Assembly (NCBI RefSeq): GCF_030063195.1
Contig: NZ_JASISS010000016.1
Coordinates: forward strand, 1 to 64,000
Reading direction: 5' to 3'
Length of the DNA stretch: 64,000 nt
DNA from: Cryobacterium sp. PH31-AA6
GTDB lineage: Bacteria; Actinomycetota; Actinomycetes; Actinomycetales; Microbacteriaceae
Below the pieces are notes generated by a model. The model saw only the letters and a program-made list of their open reading frames with translations, was not told where the DNA came from and ran no database searches. Made by a program: the position numbers and the translations under genes. Positions 34,643 through 44,057 of this stretch are shown piece by piece. Position 1 is the stretch's first letter. Each line of letters opens with the position of its first letter.

Positions 34643-34718
34643 GCGCTCCAGCCTACCGACCGAGTGCGAACCGAACCGATCGCTCGTTGCCGGACCGGCC
34701 AGGACCCGAAGCCGATGT

Positions 34719-35399
34719 TCACCAGCGGTGGTTGAAGTCCTTGGCCGCGTCACGCAGCCTGGTCGCTTGCCCCGTCACGGCAATGCCAATTCCGACGACG
34801 ATCTGCAGCAGGAGGCCCGCGAGATAGATCCACCTGGCGATCTCGAACCCCACGGTCAGTCCTGCCTGGTCGAGGCCCGGCCAGGGCAGGAAAGCGAGCA
34901 GGCTGGGACCCTCCGTCAACACCACCACCACCAGGAGACCCCAACCAGTGACGCGGTGCACGACTCCGGCCCTGACGACCACCACCGCGATGATGAGCAG
35001 GGACCCGAAGGAAATCACCATCAAGACGAGGTTCGTCAGGATCGGGAGCGTTACTTGTGGCAGCCCGGGCAGGGCCGGGGGATTGTTCGAGCCGACCAGG
35101 CTGAACAACCAGCTGCCGAACGTCACCGTTGCGAATGCAACGGCGGCGCCCCTCCCGGCACGGGAGCGACGCATGATGCCGGCTTCGCCGCGCACCCCGA
35201 ATGCGAGTATCAGCAGGGACCCGACGAAAAGGATCGGCGCCACGACAGTCACCCACGAACGCAGGGTGACCAGCACGGCGTCGAATGGGCCCCACAGGAA
35301 TCCCAGCAGGACCAGGAACAGTCCGGACACGGCGACCAGCCCCCCGCCCCAGAGCGTGGTGAATCGGGACGTGGCCCGTGTCGCAGAACTAGTCGTCAT
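34719..35399 (-). CDS. Hypothetical membrane protein
   Basis: The 226-residue protein has about six hydrophobic segments separated by short loops, one of them Pro-rich (GSNNPPALPGLPQ). I recognise no family. ATG 35399 (MTTSSATRA) is used because the in-frame extension upstream is hydrophilic and unlike a membrane protein start. Confidence 0.6.
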   Translation of the reverse strand: MTTSSATRATSRFTTLWGGGLVAVSGLFLVLLGFLWGPFDAVLVTLRSWVTVVAPILFVGSLLILAFGVRGEAGIMRRSRAGRGAAVAFATVTFGSWLFSLVGSNNPPALPGLPQVTLPILTNLVLMVISFGSLLIIAVVVVRAGVVHRVTGWGLLVVVVLTEGPSLLAFLPWPGLDQAGLTVGFEIARWIYLAGLLLQIVVGIGIAVTGQATRLRDAAKDFNHRW

Positions 35400-35527
35400 C
35401 GTATCCCCTGCCCGAGACGAGTCTGCCTCACCGCATTGGTCTGCACAACGGTCCCGAACCACGGCGAGGTTTCCGCCGGTGGCTCGTCACCATTTCCGAA
35501 ACGGTCTCAGACCGAGGATTTATCTGG

Positions 35528-35600
35528 AGCCGCCTATCAGAATCGAACTGATGACCTTCTCATTACGAGTGAGACGCTCTACCGACTGAGCTAAGGCGGC
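35528..35600 (-). tRNA. tRNA-Thr (CGT anticodon)
   Basis: The minus strand folds as a cloverleaf. The acceptor stem is GCCGCCT/AGGCGGC, the D stem GCTC/GAGC, the anticodon stem TCTCA/TGAGA with loop CTCGTAA, and the T arm ATCAG-TTCGATT-CTGAT. The anticodon CGT reads ACG threonine codons. The discriminator base is U, and no CCA is encoded. Confidence 0.96.
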
Positions 35601-35652
35601 GTGACGCGCGATTCCTTCCTTACGGAACGGCTCGGTGACACAGCAACAAAGC

Positions 35653-36291
35653 TTAGCTGGTCCGGAGGGTCATCTCGTACAGTTCCGAGAATGACTCCGA
35701 GACCTGGTCGGCGAGGGGCCGGGTCGAGTCGCCCTCGGCCCAGCAGCGCCAGGCGTGGCGCACGGCCGCGACCGCAACGAGGGTGAGGAGGAGCGCCTGC
35801 TGGTGCAGCCGCACCGGGTCGGCGACGAGATCGGGCTTGTCGAGAGCCAGACGCTGGCTGATGATCTCCTGCAGCCGGCCCTCGAAGTCTCGCAAGGTCG
35901 CCATCCGCAGCCCGAAGAGGTAGGGATTCTCCTTCATCACCTCGCGACGCAGCTGGTGAATTTCCCGGTCACCCTCGGTGTTTTTCAGGCTGGCGGCCAA
36001 CAGCTGAGCGATCTGCGCGAGAATGTCCCCCGACGGCCCGCCGTTCACGAACGCGTCGATGTCCTCCTCGGAGACCAAGTCGAATTCATCGCCGACCATG
36101 GCCGCGTCCTTGGACGAGAAATAGTTGAAGAAGGTGCGCGGGGACACATCGGCGACCCGGCTGATGTCCTCTACGGTCACCTTGTCGATCCCGCGGTCAC
36201 AGGAGAGGGTGAGTACCGCTCGCTGGATGGCCCGCCTGGTCGCCAGTCGCTTTCGCTCGCGCAGGCCCGGTTCTTCGTGTTCCGCCGACAT
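35653..36291 (-). CDS. TetR-family regulator
   Basis: The 212-residue protein has a TetR helix-turn-helix at about residues 15-60 (IDKVTVEDISRVADVSPRTFFNYFSSKDAAM), followed by a helical domain. The NYFSSKD recognition helix resembles regulators of drug exporters and fatty-acid genes. No operator or target is evident. It may control the exported peptidase gene next to it, but no evidence ties them. Confidence 0.85.
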   Translation of the reverse strand: MSAEHEEPGLRERKRLATRRAIQRAVLTLSCDRGIDKVTVEDISRVADVSPRTFFNYFSSKDAAMVGDEFDLVSEEDIDAFVNGGPSGDILAQIAQLLAASLKNTEGDREIHQLRREVMKENPYLFGLRMATLRDFEGRLQEIISQRLALDKPDLVADPVRLHQQALLLTLVAVAAVRHAWRCWAEGDSTRPLADQVSESFSELYEMTLRTS

Positions 36292-36362
36292 GCCTTCAAT
36301 TCTTACACAGTGCGCAATTCTGCAGCCGGGATCGAGCGTGCCAGCGGGTCAATTCACGAGAG

Positions 36363-37910
36363 TCAGCACTTCGGGTCGGTCGCGGGCACCGTTCCCTTCA
36401 GGAGGTAGTCGTCGACCGCGTTGTTCACGCAGGCATTGGACTTGTTGTACGCGGTGTGGCCCTCGCCCGAGTAGGTGACGAGGTGACCGCTGTCCAGTTG
36501 GTCGGCGAGGCTCTTCGCCCAGACGTAGGGGGTGGCGGGGTCGTTCGTGGTGCCGATGACGAGGATCGGCGCGGCGCCCTGGGCCTGGATCTGCCGGCGC
36601 TCACCGGTGAAGGTGTACGGCCAGTTGGCGCAGCCGATGTCCCCGTATGACATGTACTTGCCGATGACGGGCGCCGCCGCCTCGAGCGTGGCCGCCTGGG
36701 CGCGCATCGCGGCCGGATCGTCGTTGTAGCTGTAGTCGACACAGTTGATCGCCATGAACGCCTCGGTCGAGTTGTCGCTGTAGCTGCCGTCGCTGTTGCG
36801 GCCGTTGTAGCCGTCCGCGAATTGGAAGGCCGCATCTGCGTCGCCGCGCAGCACGGTGGTGAACATCTCGCTCAGGTTGGGCCAGGCCGTGGCCTGGTAG
36901 AGCGGGTAGATGATCGCGGTGAGCAGCGTGTTGGCGCCGAGTTTCCGACCGTCGGTGGCGGTGATCGGGCTCGCATCCACCGACGCGAGCAGAGCACCGA
37001 TCGTGGTCATGGCCTCGTCGACGGTGCCGTTGAAGGGGCACTGTTCGCCGGTCAGGCAGTCGGCCAGGTAGGCGCGCAACGCGTTCTCGAAGCCCGTGGC
37101 CTGCACCCGGGTCACGTCGGCGTTGCTGGTCGACGGGTCGAGCGCACCATCGAGGGCGAGCCGGCCGACCTTGCCGGGGTACAGCTCGGCGTAGGTGGCG
37201 CCGAGGAAGGTGCCGTAGGAATAGCCGAGGTAGTTGAGTTTCTTGTCGCCGAGGATGGCGCGCAGCAGATCCAGGTCGCGGGCGGCACTCTCGGAGTCGA
37301 CCTGCCCGAGCAGCGCCCCCGTGTTCGTGGCGCAGGCCGCGCCGAAGTCGGTGGATGCGGTCTCGAGTTCCTGGATCCAGGCATCCGTTCCGCGCTCGGC
37401 CGTGGTGAGCCCGTAGAGGTATTCGTCCATCTGAGCGGGCGGGTAGCACGTCACCGCGGAGGACCGGCCCACCCCGCGCGGGTCGAAGCCGACGATGTCG
37501 AAGCCGGCCTGCAGCTTCGCATCGGTGGCATAGTCCAGGGAATTCTTCACGAAGTCATAGCCCGACCCGCCGGGGCCACCCGGGTTGACCAGCAACGACC
37601 CGACCCGATTGCCGGAGGCGGGATGTCGAACCAGGGCCAGGTCGATGGAGTCCTGGGCGGGATCGGTCCAGTCCAGTGGCGCGGATGCCGTGGTGCACTG
37701 CAGGCCGGAGCCGCAGTCTTTCCAGCTGAGCACCTGGCCGTAGAAGGGCTGGAGGTCTGCGCTGACCTTCTCGTCGGTCGGTGACGACGTCGATCGTGCC
37801 TCCTTCGGGAGAAACAAGGGCACGCATGCGCTGAGCACCAGGGTGAGCGCGAGCGCGCCCGCCGTGGTCGCCAGAACCGTGACGGTGCGGGCGCGGTTTC
37901 GTCTGGTCAA
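36363..37910 (-). CDS. Secreted tripeptidyl aminopeptidase-like alpha/beta hydrolase, lipoprotein
   Basis: The 515-residue protein has a signal peptide and lipobox LVLSAC (C29), so it should be anchored outside the membrane. It has an alpha/beta hydrolase core with NPGGPGGSG, S231 in GYSYGTFLGATYAELYPGKV and H485 in GEGHTAYN. The TAP-like C-terminal domain ends in paired cysteines. Streptomyces homologues are tripeptidyl aminopeptidases. I start it at TTG 37910, which follows GGAAGAGGAA and gives a clean signal peptide. An in-frame extension would overlap holB. Confidence 0.85.
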   Translation of the reverse strand: MTRRNRARTVTVLATTAGALALTLVLSACVPLFLPKEARSTSSPTDEKVSADLQPFYGQVLSWKDCGSGLQCTTASAPLDWTDPAQDSIDLALVRHPASGNRVGSLLVNPGGPGGSGYDFVKNSLDYATDAKLQAGFDIVGFDPRGVGRSSAVTCYPPAQMDEYLYGLTTAERGTDAWIQELETASTDFGAACATNTGALLGQVDSESAARDLDLLRAILGDKKLNYLGYSYGTFLGATYAELYPGKVGRLALDGALDPSTSNADVTRVQATGFENALRAYLADCLTGEQCPFNGTVDEAMTTIGALLASVDASPITATDGRKLGANTLLTAIIYPLYQATAWPNLSEMFTTVLRGDADAAFQFADGYNGRNSDGSYSDNSTEAFMAINCVDYSYNDDPAAMRAQAATLEAAAPVIGKYMSYGDIGCANWPYTFTGERRQIQAQGAAPILVIGTTNDPATPYVWAKSLADQLDSGHLVTYSGEGHTAYNKSNACVNNAVDDYLLKGTVPATDPKC

Positions 37911-37944
37911 CGGGTTCCTCTTCCTTGAAGTCCGATGCACCGGG

Positions 37945-39147
37945 CTACCGGCGGATCGCCGACACCAGCATTGCCTCGAGGGCAAGGGCCGGCGCCACGT
38001 TCGATTCGATTCTCTGACGGGCAAGGGCGATCGCGTCGAGGGTGGCGAGCGTCGCCGTCGGCTGGCACACGGTGCCCGCGCCGCGCACCTCGCTGAGGAG
38101 TTCGCGGTTGATCACACTCTGCTCCCGACCCAGTTGCACCATGATGACGTCGCGGTAGAGCGAGGTGAGGTCGACCAGGATGCGGTCGATGCCGTCACGG
38201 AGGCTGCGGGTGGCGCGTCGTTTCTGGTCGTCTTCGAGGGCCTTGATCTGGCCCCGCAGCCCGGGCGGCACGGACTGGCCCGGCTCGACGCCGAGGGAGC
38301 GCAGCACGCCCTCGCGCTCGGTGGCGTCGCGTTCCAGAGTGATCGCCTTGGCGTCGTCGCCGGCGATGGCGAGCAGCCGCGCCGCGGCGTTGACGGCGGC
38401 GGACACCCCGCGAATGCCGAGAGCCGCCCGCAGGGTCTCCTCGCGTCTGGCGCGTGCCTCAGGGTTGGTGGCAAGGCGGCGGGCCATCCCGATGTGGCTC
38501 TGCGCCTCCCTGGCCGCCCGTTCCGCGGTGGCCAGGTCGACGCCGTCACGGGCGACGAGCAGCGCGGCGACGTCGTCGATGCTCGGCACGCGGAGCCGAA
38601 CCGAGCGCACCCGGGAACGGATGGTCGGCAGCAGGTCGGCCTCGCTCGGCGCGCAGAGGATCCACACCGTGCGTTCCGGCGGCTCCTCGAGGGCCTTGAG
38701 CAGCACGTTCGAGGTGCGCTCCACCATCCGGTCGGCGTCTTCGACGACGATCACCCGGTAGCGACCCACCGACGGCGAGTACTGGGAGCGTTTGACGGCT
38801 TCCTTGACCGAATCCATCTTGATGATGACGCCCTCGGTCGACAACACGATCAGGTCCGGGTGGGTGCGCGCGTCGACGAGGCGCCTGGCGCTCTCGTCAC
38901 CCTCCGGCGTGCCGGGGCTGAGCAGCGCCGTCGCGAAGGCGAAGGCGAGGTTGGACCGGCCGGACCCGGGCGGCCCGGTAATCAGCCAGGCGTGGGTCAT
39001 CGACGATCCGGGCGCGGATGCCGCGGTCTCGCCCGGTGCCGTCCCGGAACCCACCGTTCCGGCCGCGCTCACGGTCGGTCGTTCCGCCGCCGCACGGAAG
39101 ATGGCGATGGCGTCTGCCTGACCGGTCAGGTCATCCCACACGTTCAT
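37945..39147 (-). CDS. holB: DNA polymerase III delta-prime subunit
   Basis: This clamp-loader subunit has 400 residues and an AAA+ core. The P-loop-like motif is GPPGSGRSN (58-66), with arginine in place of the usual lysine, consistent with a subunit that does not hydrolyse ATP. VIVEDADRMVERTSNVLLKALEEPPERT is the Walker B and SRC-like region. Residues of about 24-49 are a Gly/Ala/Thr-rich insert before the P-loop. It forms an operon with tmk and topA. Confidence 0.92.
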   Translation of the reverse strand: MNVWDDLTGQADAIAIFRAAAERPTVSAAGTVGSGTAPGETAASAPGSSMTHAWLITGPPGSGRSNLAFAFATALLSPGTPEGDESARRLVDARTHPDLIVLSTEGVIIKMDSVKEAVKRSQYSPSVGRYRVIVVEDADRMVERTSNVLLKALEEPPERTVWILCAPSEADLLPTIRSRVRSVRLRVPSIDDVAALLVARDGVDLATAERAAREAQSHIGMARRLATNPEARARREETLRAALGIRGVSAAVNAAARLLAIAGDDAKAITLERDATEREGVLRSLGVEPGQSVPPGLRGQIKALEDDQKRRATRSLRDGIDRILVDLTSLYRDVIMVQLGREQSVINRELLSEVRGAGTVCQPTATLATLDAIALARQRIESNVAPALALEAMLVSAIRR

Positions 39148-39223
39148 CGGACCAGCGTACCTTTCGTCGGTGACACTCTCCTGAGGTCCGCGTCAACCCG
39201 GCATGGGGCCGACTCGGCAGGGA

Positions 39224-39844
39224 CTAGCGGAGGAGGGTGGTGACCCTGGCCTGGATGGCGGCGGCGATCACGTCGATCGGTGCGGCGGCATCCACGACGA
39301 GGAAGCGGTCGGGTTCGGCGGCGGCGAGGTCGAGGAACGCGGCGCGCACCCGACGGTGGAAGTCCGCCTTCTCCGCCTCGAGACGATCGAACCGCTTGTT
39401 GGCGTCGTCGAGGCGCCCCCGGGCGGTGGTCTCGTCGAGGTCGAGCAGGATCGTCAGGTCGGGCAGCAGACCCTCTGCCGCCCACAAGGACAGGTCACGG
39501 ATCTCCGTGCCGCCGAGCACCCGGCCGGCACCCTGGTAGGCGACGGACGAGTCGAGGTAGCGATCCTGGATCACGACCTCTCCGCGGGCCAGGGCCGGCC
39601 GCACCGTGGTGTTGATGTGCTGCGCGCGGTCGGCCGCATAGAGCAGCGCCTCGGCGCGGGGTGCGACCTCGCCGCGATGGTGGAGCACGATGTCGCGAAT
39701 GAGAACACCGACCGGGGTACCGCCGGGCTCGCGGGTGCCCAGCACCGTGCGCCCCTGGCCGGCAAGCCAGTCGGAGAGCAGCCGGGACTGAGTGGACTTG
39801 CCGGAGCCGTCGCCGCCCTCCAGCGTGATGAAGAGGCCGGTCAC
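39224..39844 (-). CDS. tmk: Thymidylate kinase
   Basis: The enzyme phosphorylates dTMP to dTDP. The 206-residue protein has the P-loop EGGDGSGKST (9-18), the DR(Y/H) motif VIQDRYLDSSVAYQGAGR and a LID region after DLTILLDLDETTARGRL. The ATG start overlaps the topA stop by 4 bp, so it is translated together with topA. Confidence 0.96.
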   Translation of the reverse strand: MTGLFITLEGGDGSGKSTQSRLLSDWLAGQGRTVLGTREPGGTPVGVLIRDIVLHHRGEVAPRAEALLYAADRAQHINTTVRPALARGEVVIQDRYLDSSVAYQGAGRVLGGTEIRDLSLWAAEGLLPDLTILLDLDETTARGRLDDANKRFDRLEAEKADFHRRVRAAFLDLAAAEPDRFLVVDAAAPIDVIAAAIQARVTTLLR

Positions 39845-42834
39845 GACTGCGCGGATGCCTTCGCCGCGGCGGCCTTGACGGCCGCGTTCGACGCACGGGT
39901 GGCCGCGGCCTTCGCAGCGGTGGCGGCCTTCTGCGCCGGGGTGCGCACGGTCGCCGTCGCCCCGGATGCCTTCTTCGCCGGAGCCTTCTTCGCGGGAGCC
40001 TTCTTCGCCGCGGCCTTCTTGGCGGGTGCCTTCTTCGCCGCGGCCTTCTTGGCGGGTGCCTTCTTGGCCGCGGTCTTCTTCACCACCGGACCCTTCGCGC
40101 GCTTGTCGGCGAGCAGCTGGACGGCGCGGTCGAAGTCGACCTCCTCAACGCTCTCGGCCTTCGGAATGGTCGCGTTGGTGACCCCGTCGGTGACGTAGGC
40201 GCCGAATCGGCCGTCCTTGATCTTGATCGCCTTGCCGCTGTCCGGGTCAGGGGTTTCGAATTCCTTGAGGGCGCTCGAGGCCCGCTTGGCACCGTATTTG
40301 GGCTGGGCGTAGAGCTCGACCGCGCCGGGGAGGTCGATCTCGAAGATCTGGTCCTCCGTGGTCAGCGACCGGGTGTCGACGCCCTTCTTGAGGTACGGGC
40401 CGAATTTTCCGTTCTGGGCGGTGATCGGGGTGCCCGTCTCCGGGTCAGCGCCGACGACGCGCGGCAGCGCCAACAGGTGCAGGGCGGTGTCCAGGTCGAT
40501 CGTGGCCAGGTCCATCGACTTGAACAGCGACGCCGTGCGCGGCTTGATCGCGGTGGCCTTCTTCGCCGCCGGCTTGCGCTTGGGCTTGGTCGCGGCGGCC
40601 GTCGCGGCCGGGGCGGCCGAGTCGGCGAGCAACGTCACCTCGCCGGTGACCGGGTCGACGGTCTCGCCGGGCTCGATCGTCTCGGGTTCCGGCTCCAGCT
40701 CGGTCACGTACGGCCCGAACCGGCCGTCCTTGGCCACGATGGACTTGCCGTTGTCAGGGTTGAGGCCGATCACCCGGTCGGTGATGACCGGGGCGTCGAT
40801 GAGTTCGCGCGCCTTCGCGGGCGTCAGCTCGTCGGGTGCGAGGTTCGGCGGGATGTTCACCCGGCGCGGCGGGGCATCCGGGCCGGCGTCGGGGTCGGCG
40901 ACCTCGAGGTAGGGCCCGTACTTGCCGATCCGCAGGGTGATCTCGTCGTCGATCGGCATCGAGTTGATCGATCGCGCGTCGATTTCACCGAGGTTGTCGA
41001 TGACCTGGCGCAGGCCGCGGTGCTTGTCCGACCCGAAGTAGAAGCTGGTCAGCCAGTCCACCCGGTCGGCCTTGCCGTCGGCGATGCGGTCCAGGTCGTC
41101 TTCCATCTCGGCGGTGAAGTCGTATTCGACCAGGTCGGAGAAGTACTCCTCGAGCAGGCGCACGACGGAGAACGCGATCCAGTTGGGCACGAGGGACTGG
41201 CCGCGGGGCGTGACGTAACCGCGCTCGGTGATCGTGGAAATGATCGACGCGTAGGTGGACGGGCGGCCGATGCCGAGCTCTTCGAGCTTCTTGACCAGGC
41301 TCGCCTCGGTGTACCGAGCAGCCGGGGTGGTTTCGTGGCCCTTGGCTTCCATCTCGAGCAGGGTCAGCGCCTGGCCCTCGGTGAGCGGCGGCAGCTTCGA
41401 CTCGGTGGGATCGGTCGGCGCGTTGCGCTCCTCGTCGCGGGACTCCTCATAGGCGAGCATGAAGCCGCGGAAGGTGATCACGGTGCCGCTGGCCGCGAAT
41501 TCGGCGATCGCGCCGGATGCCGCGGGGTGCTCGGCCGGGCCGGTGGGGCCGGCCGAGATGGTGACCGACGCGGTCGAACCGGTGGCGTCGGCCATCTGCG
41601 ACGCGACGGTGCGCTTCCAGATCAGGTCGTAGAGCTTGAAGTCGTTGCCGCGGAGCGAACCCGAGAGCGAGGCCGGCGTGCGGAACGTGTCGCCCGACGG
41701 GCGGATCGCCTCGTGCGCCTCCTGCGCGTTCTTGCTCTTGCCCTTGTACAGGCGAGGCTGGGCGGGCACCGTTTCGGGACCGTAGAGCGCGGACGCCTGG
41801 GTGCGCGCGGCCGTGATCGCCTGCTGGGACAGCGACGGGGAGTCGGTACGCATGTAGGTGATGTAGCCGTTTTCGTACAGCGACTGGGCCACGCTCATGG
41901 TCTGCCTGGCCGTGAAGCGGAGCTTGCGGGCCGCTTCCTGCTGCAGGGTCGAGGTGGTGAACGGCGCGGCCGGGCTGCGGCGGTAGGGCTTGGAGGCCAC
42001 CTTCGTCACGGTCACGGGGACGTCGGGCGACTTCAGCGCCTCGGCGAGGGCGAGGGCGGATGCCTCGTCGAGGGTCGCGGCCGCCACCTTCGGCTTGAGA
42101 CGACCCAGGTCGTCGAAGTCACCGCCGGTCGCGATGCGTTCACCGCCGAGGCGCACGAGCTTGGCCTGGAAGGCGGCATCCGTCGCCTCGGCGCCGGGCG
42201 CCAACTGGGCGATGAGGTCCCAGTAGCCGGCGGAAACGAACGCGAGGCGCTCGCGTTCACGTTCGACGACGAGACGGGTCGCGGCGGACTGGACCCGGCC
42301 GGCCGAGAGGCCCGGACCGACCTTGCGCCAGAGCACGGGGGAAATCTCGTAACCGTAGATGCGGTCGAGGATGCGCCGGGTCTCCTGCGCGTCGACGAGT
42401 GCGGTGTCGAGGTCGCGGGTGTTGTCCTTGGCCTGGAGGATGGCCTCCTTGGTGATCTCGTGGAACACCATCCGCTTCACGGGAACCTTCGGCTGCAGCA
42501 CCTGCAGGAGGTGCCAGGCGATGGCCTCGCCTTCGCGGTCCTCATCAGTTGCGAGCAGGAGTTCGTCGGCGTTCTTCATCGCCCGTTTGAGCTCGGCGAC
42601 GGTCTTCTTCTTGGCATCCGAGACCACGTAGTACGGCTCGAAGCCGTTGTCGACATCGACGGAGAACTTGCCCAGGGGACCCTTTTTCAGCTCGGGCGGC
42701 AGGTTTTTGGGCTCGATCAGGTCGCGGATGTGGCCGACCGAGGACAACACCTCGTAGCCGTCGCCCAGATAAGCCGCAATGGACTTCATCTTGGTCGGCG
42801 ATTCGACAATGACCAGCTTCTTAGTGCCTGGCAC
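39841..42834 (-). CDS. topA: DNA topoisomerase I
   Basis: This type IA topoisomerase relaxes negative supercoils. The 997-residue protein has an N-terminal Toprim domain (KKLVIVESPTKMKSIAAYLG, ATDEDREGEAIAWHL) and the catalytic tyrosine Y327 in YITYMRTDSPSLS. C-terminal repeat domains (GKYGPYLE, DGRFGPYV, NGKFGPYLKKG, DGRFGAYVTDG) replace zinc fingers. The last 50 residues are a Lys/Ala/Pro-rich tail like histone H1, common in actinobacterial TopA. GTG 42834 follows AGAGGAG. Longer in-frame starts lack an RBS. Confidence 0.96.
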   Translation of the reverse strand: MPGTKKLVIVESPTKMKSIAAYLGDGYEVLSSVGHIRDLIEPKNLPPELKKGPLGKFSVDVDNGFEPYYVVSDAKKKTVAELKRAMKNADELLLATDEDREGEAIAWHLLQVLQPKVPVKRMVFHEITKEAILQAKDNTRDLDTALVDAQETRRILDRIYGYEISPVLWRKVGPGLSAGRVQSAATRLVVERERERLAFVSAGYWDLIAQLAPGAEATDAAFQAKLVRLGGERIATGGDFDDLGRLKPKVAAATLDEASALALAEALKSPDVPVTVTKVASKPYRRSPAAPFTTSTLQQEAARKLRFTARQTMSVAQSLYENGYITYMRTDSPSLSQQAITAARTQASALYGPETVPAQPRLYKGKSKNAQEAHEAIRPSGDTFRTPASLSGSLRGNDFKLYDLIWKRTVASQMADATGSTASVTISAGPTGPAEHPAASGAIAEFAASGTVITFRGFMLAYEESRDEERNAPTDPTESKLPPLTEGQALTLLEMEAKGHETTPAARYTEASLVKKLEELGIGRPSTYASIISTITERGYVTPRGQSLVPNWIAFSVVRLLEEYFSDLVEYDFTAEMEDDLDRIADGKADRVDWLTSFYFGSDKHRGLRQVIDNLGEIDARSINSMPIDDEITLRIGKYGPYLEVADPDAGPDAPPRRVNIPPNLAPDELTPAKARELIDAPVITDRVIGLNPDNGKSIVAKDGRFGPYVTELEPEPETIEPGETVDPVTGEVTLLADSAAPAATAAATKPKRKPAAKKATAIKPRTASLFKSMDLATIDLDTALHLLALPRVVGADPETGTPITAQNGKFGPYLKKGVDTRSLTTEDQIFEIDLPGAVELYAQPKYGAKRASSALKEFETPDPDSGKAIKIKDGRFGAYVTDGVTNATIPKAESVEEVDFDRAVQLLADKRAKGPVVKKTAAKKAPAKKAAAKKAPAKKAAAKKAPAKKAPAKKASGATATVRTPAQKAATAAKAAATRASNAAVKAAAAKASAQS

Positions 42835-42973
42835 CAGACTCCTCTTTATAGGTAACGGCCCAATGAGAGGCCAAGGCACACCATACACACAGCAATCGGG
42901 TGCCTGCCTAATCGACCGTGCCGCGACGGCCATTGGGGGTTGCCAGTTATGCGGAGGCGAGCAGAATGGAGAC

Positions 42974-43216
42974 ATGGGTACACCAACAACGGGCACGTAC
43001 ACCGCGAAGCTCACGGACGGCCCCCTCGAAGGCAAGACCATCACCACGGATTTCCTGGAGTCGGGTGACCCTCGGCCGCGGCTGGAGATCCCCGCGGACG
43101 CGGGCGCCAAACGGTACGTCTATGCACGCGGCACCGGCCTGGAGTTCGACTCATCCGAGTTCCCGGACCGGCCGACGGCCGTGGACTACCGCTACCTCGA
43201 GGCCGTCTTCGCCTGA
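42974..43216 (+). CDS. Conserved hypothetical small protein
   Basis: This 80-residue acidic protein starts at ATG 42974 after GAATGGAGAC and ends 17 bp before the convergent TadE-like gene. It has no signal peptide or membrane segment. The sequence (TYTAKLTDGPLEGKTITTDFLES, RLEIPADAGAKRYVYAR) looks like a small beta-rich domain. I cannot assign a function. It diverges from topA across 139 bp. Confidence 0.65.
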   Translation: MGTPTTGTYTAKLTDGPLEGKTITTDFLESGDPRPRLEIPADAGAKRYVYARGTGLEFDSSEFPDRPTAVDYRYLEAVFA

Positions 43217-43233
43217 AGCCCCGTCGCCGCGCA

Positions 43234-43713
43234 TCACGGGGGCGGCGGCCCGGCCGTGGCCCGCGCGCCGAGCTCGAAGCCGAGCACGGTGCGTGCGACG
43301 GCCACGGATGCGATCAGGCCGTGCACCGTGCACTCGGTCAACTCGGCCCCGTTGAGTGTCGCCGCCGTGGCCGCGGACCCGCACGGAACCCCGGCCACGA
43401 GACCGGACGCCGTGTCGGCCGCGGCGAGCGCGGCCGCATCGGCGGCCCCGCGCACCGCCTGACCGGCCGCCAGCACGGCCATCAGCGGCAGCACCAGGGC
43501 GGTCGCGACCAGCACGGCACCGAGGATCCCGACCGCGAGCACCGAACCCGACCCGCGCTCCCGGACGGACACCGAACCGGGCCGGCACTGCCGGTCAGGC
43601 GGCGAACCCGCCGGAGCCCTCATCAGCCACCGCCTCACCCGGCACCGCCTCACCCGGCACCGCCTCACCCGGCACCGCCTCACCCGCCACCGCCGCGTCC
43701 GCCACCGCCTCAT
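43234..43713 (-). CDS. Rv3654c-like TadE-family secretion protein with Arg-repeat N-terminus
   Basis: The core resembles actinobacterial Rv3654c/TadE-like helical proteins, with a single membrane segment (GSGSVLAVGILGAVLVATALVLPLMAVLAAGQAVRGAADAAALAAADTASG). ATG 43713 overlaps the stop of the TadE gene (ATGA) and gives 159 residues, with an N-terminus of repeated RRCRV/RRWRV. ATG 43623 gives 129 residues and a normal start. Overlap and frame support 43713, and protein plausibility supports 43623. I annotate the longer form, with the short form as a strong alternative. It is the last gene of the Tad cluster. Confidence 0.65.
   Translation of the reverse strand: MRRWRTRRWRVRRCRVRRCRVRRCRVRRWLMRAPAGSPPDRQCRPGSVSVRERGSGSVLAVGILGAVLVATALVLPLMAVLAAGQAVRGAADAAALAAADTASGLVAGVPCGSAATAATLNGAELTECTVHGLIASVAVARTVLGFELGARATAGPPPP
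43628..43705. repeat. 15-bp tandem repeat at 5' end of Rv3654c-like gene
   Basis: Four copies of a unit close to CACCGCCTCACCCGG (plus strand), plus degenerate copies, lie between the TadE stop and the short start of the next gene. The unit length is a multiple of three, and the long frame stays open through it. Confidence 0.75.
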
Positions 43714-44057
43714 CCGCCACTGCCGAGGGCGCACGACCCGGCCGAGACGGTGACACCGAATGCGGCGAACGCGCCGAATGCGCTCGGAGCGCTCAGGCGA
43801 ACGCAGACGAAGTCTCCCTGCCGTTGGGTGCTGATCGCGGCAGGGCCGACCAGGCCTGCCACGAGCCCGGCCACCCTGTCCTCGCCGTCGCCTCGGGCCA
43901 GCGACCGGGCGGCGGCGGCCGCGGCGCCCGTCAGGCGCACCTGTTGGCCGGAGATCTGCACCGCGCCCAAACACAGCGCCAGCACCAGCAGCACGGCGGG
44001 AACCACCGTGGCGAACTCGGCCGTGACGCTGCCCCGGTCACCCCACGGTGAGGGCAT
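43710..44057 (-). CDS. TadE-family pilus/secretion protein
   Basis: The 115-residue protein has a TadE-like N-terminus (GDRGSVTAEFATVVPAVLLVLALCLGAVQISGQQVRLTGAAAAAARSLARG). The conserved glutamate before the hydrophobic helix is a type IV prepilin-like feature. It overlaps the DUF4244 gene by 20 bp and the following gene by 4 bp. It is probably an accessory pseudopilin of the Tad-like system. Confidence 0.85.
   Translation of the reverse strand: MPSPWGDRGSVTAEFATVVPAVLLVLALCLGAVQISGQQVRLTGAAAAAARSLARGDGEDRVAGLVAGLVGPAAISTQRQGDFVCVRLSAPSAFGAFAAFGVTVSAGSCALGSGG

Noticed and set aside
31739-34735. Plus-strand ORF of 998 codons
   Set aside because: It lies opposite the second GGDEF-EAL gene and the Gfo/Idh/MocA gene, both with intact motifs. 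Its translation is low complexity and has no RBS or family.
40477-42855. Plus-strand ORF of 792 codons opposite topA
   Set aside because: The minus strand encodes TopA with Toprim and catalytic tyrosine. The ORF is a shadow.
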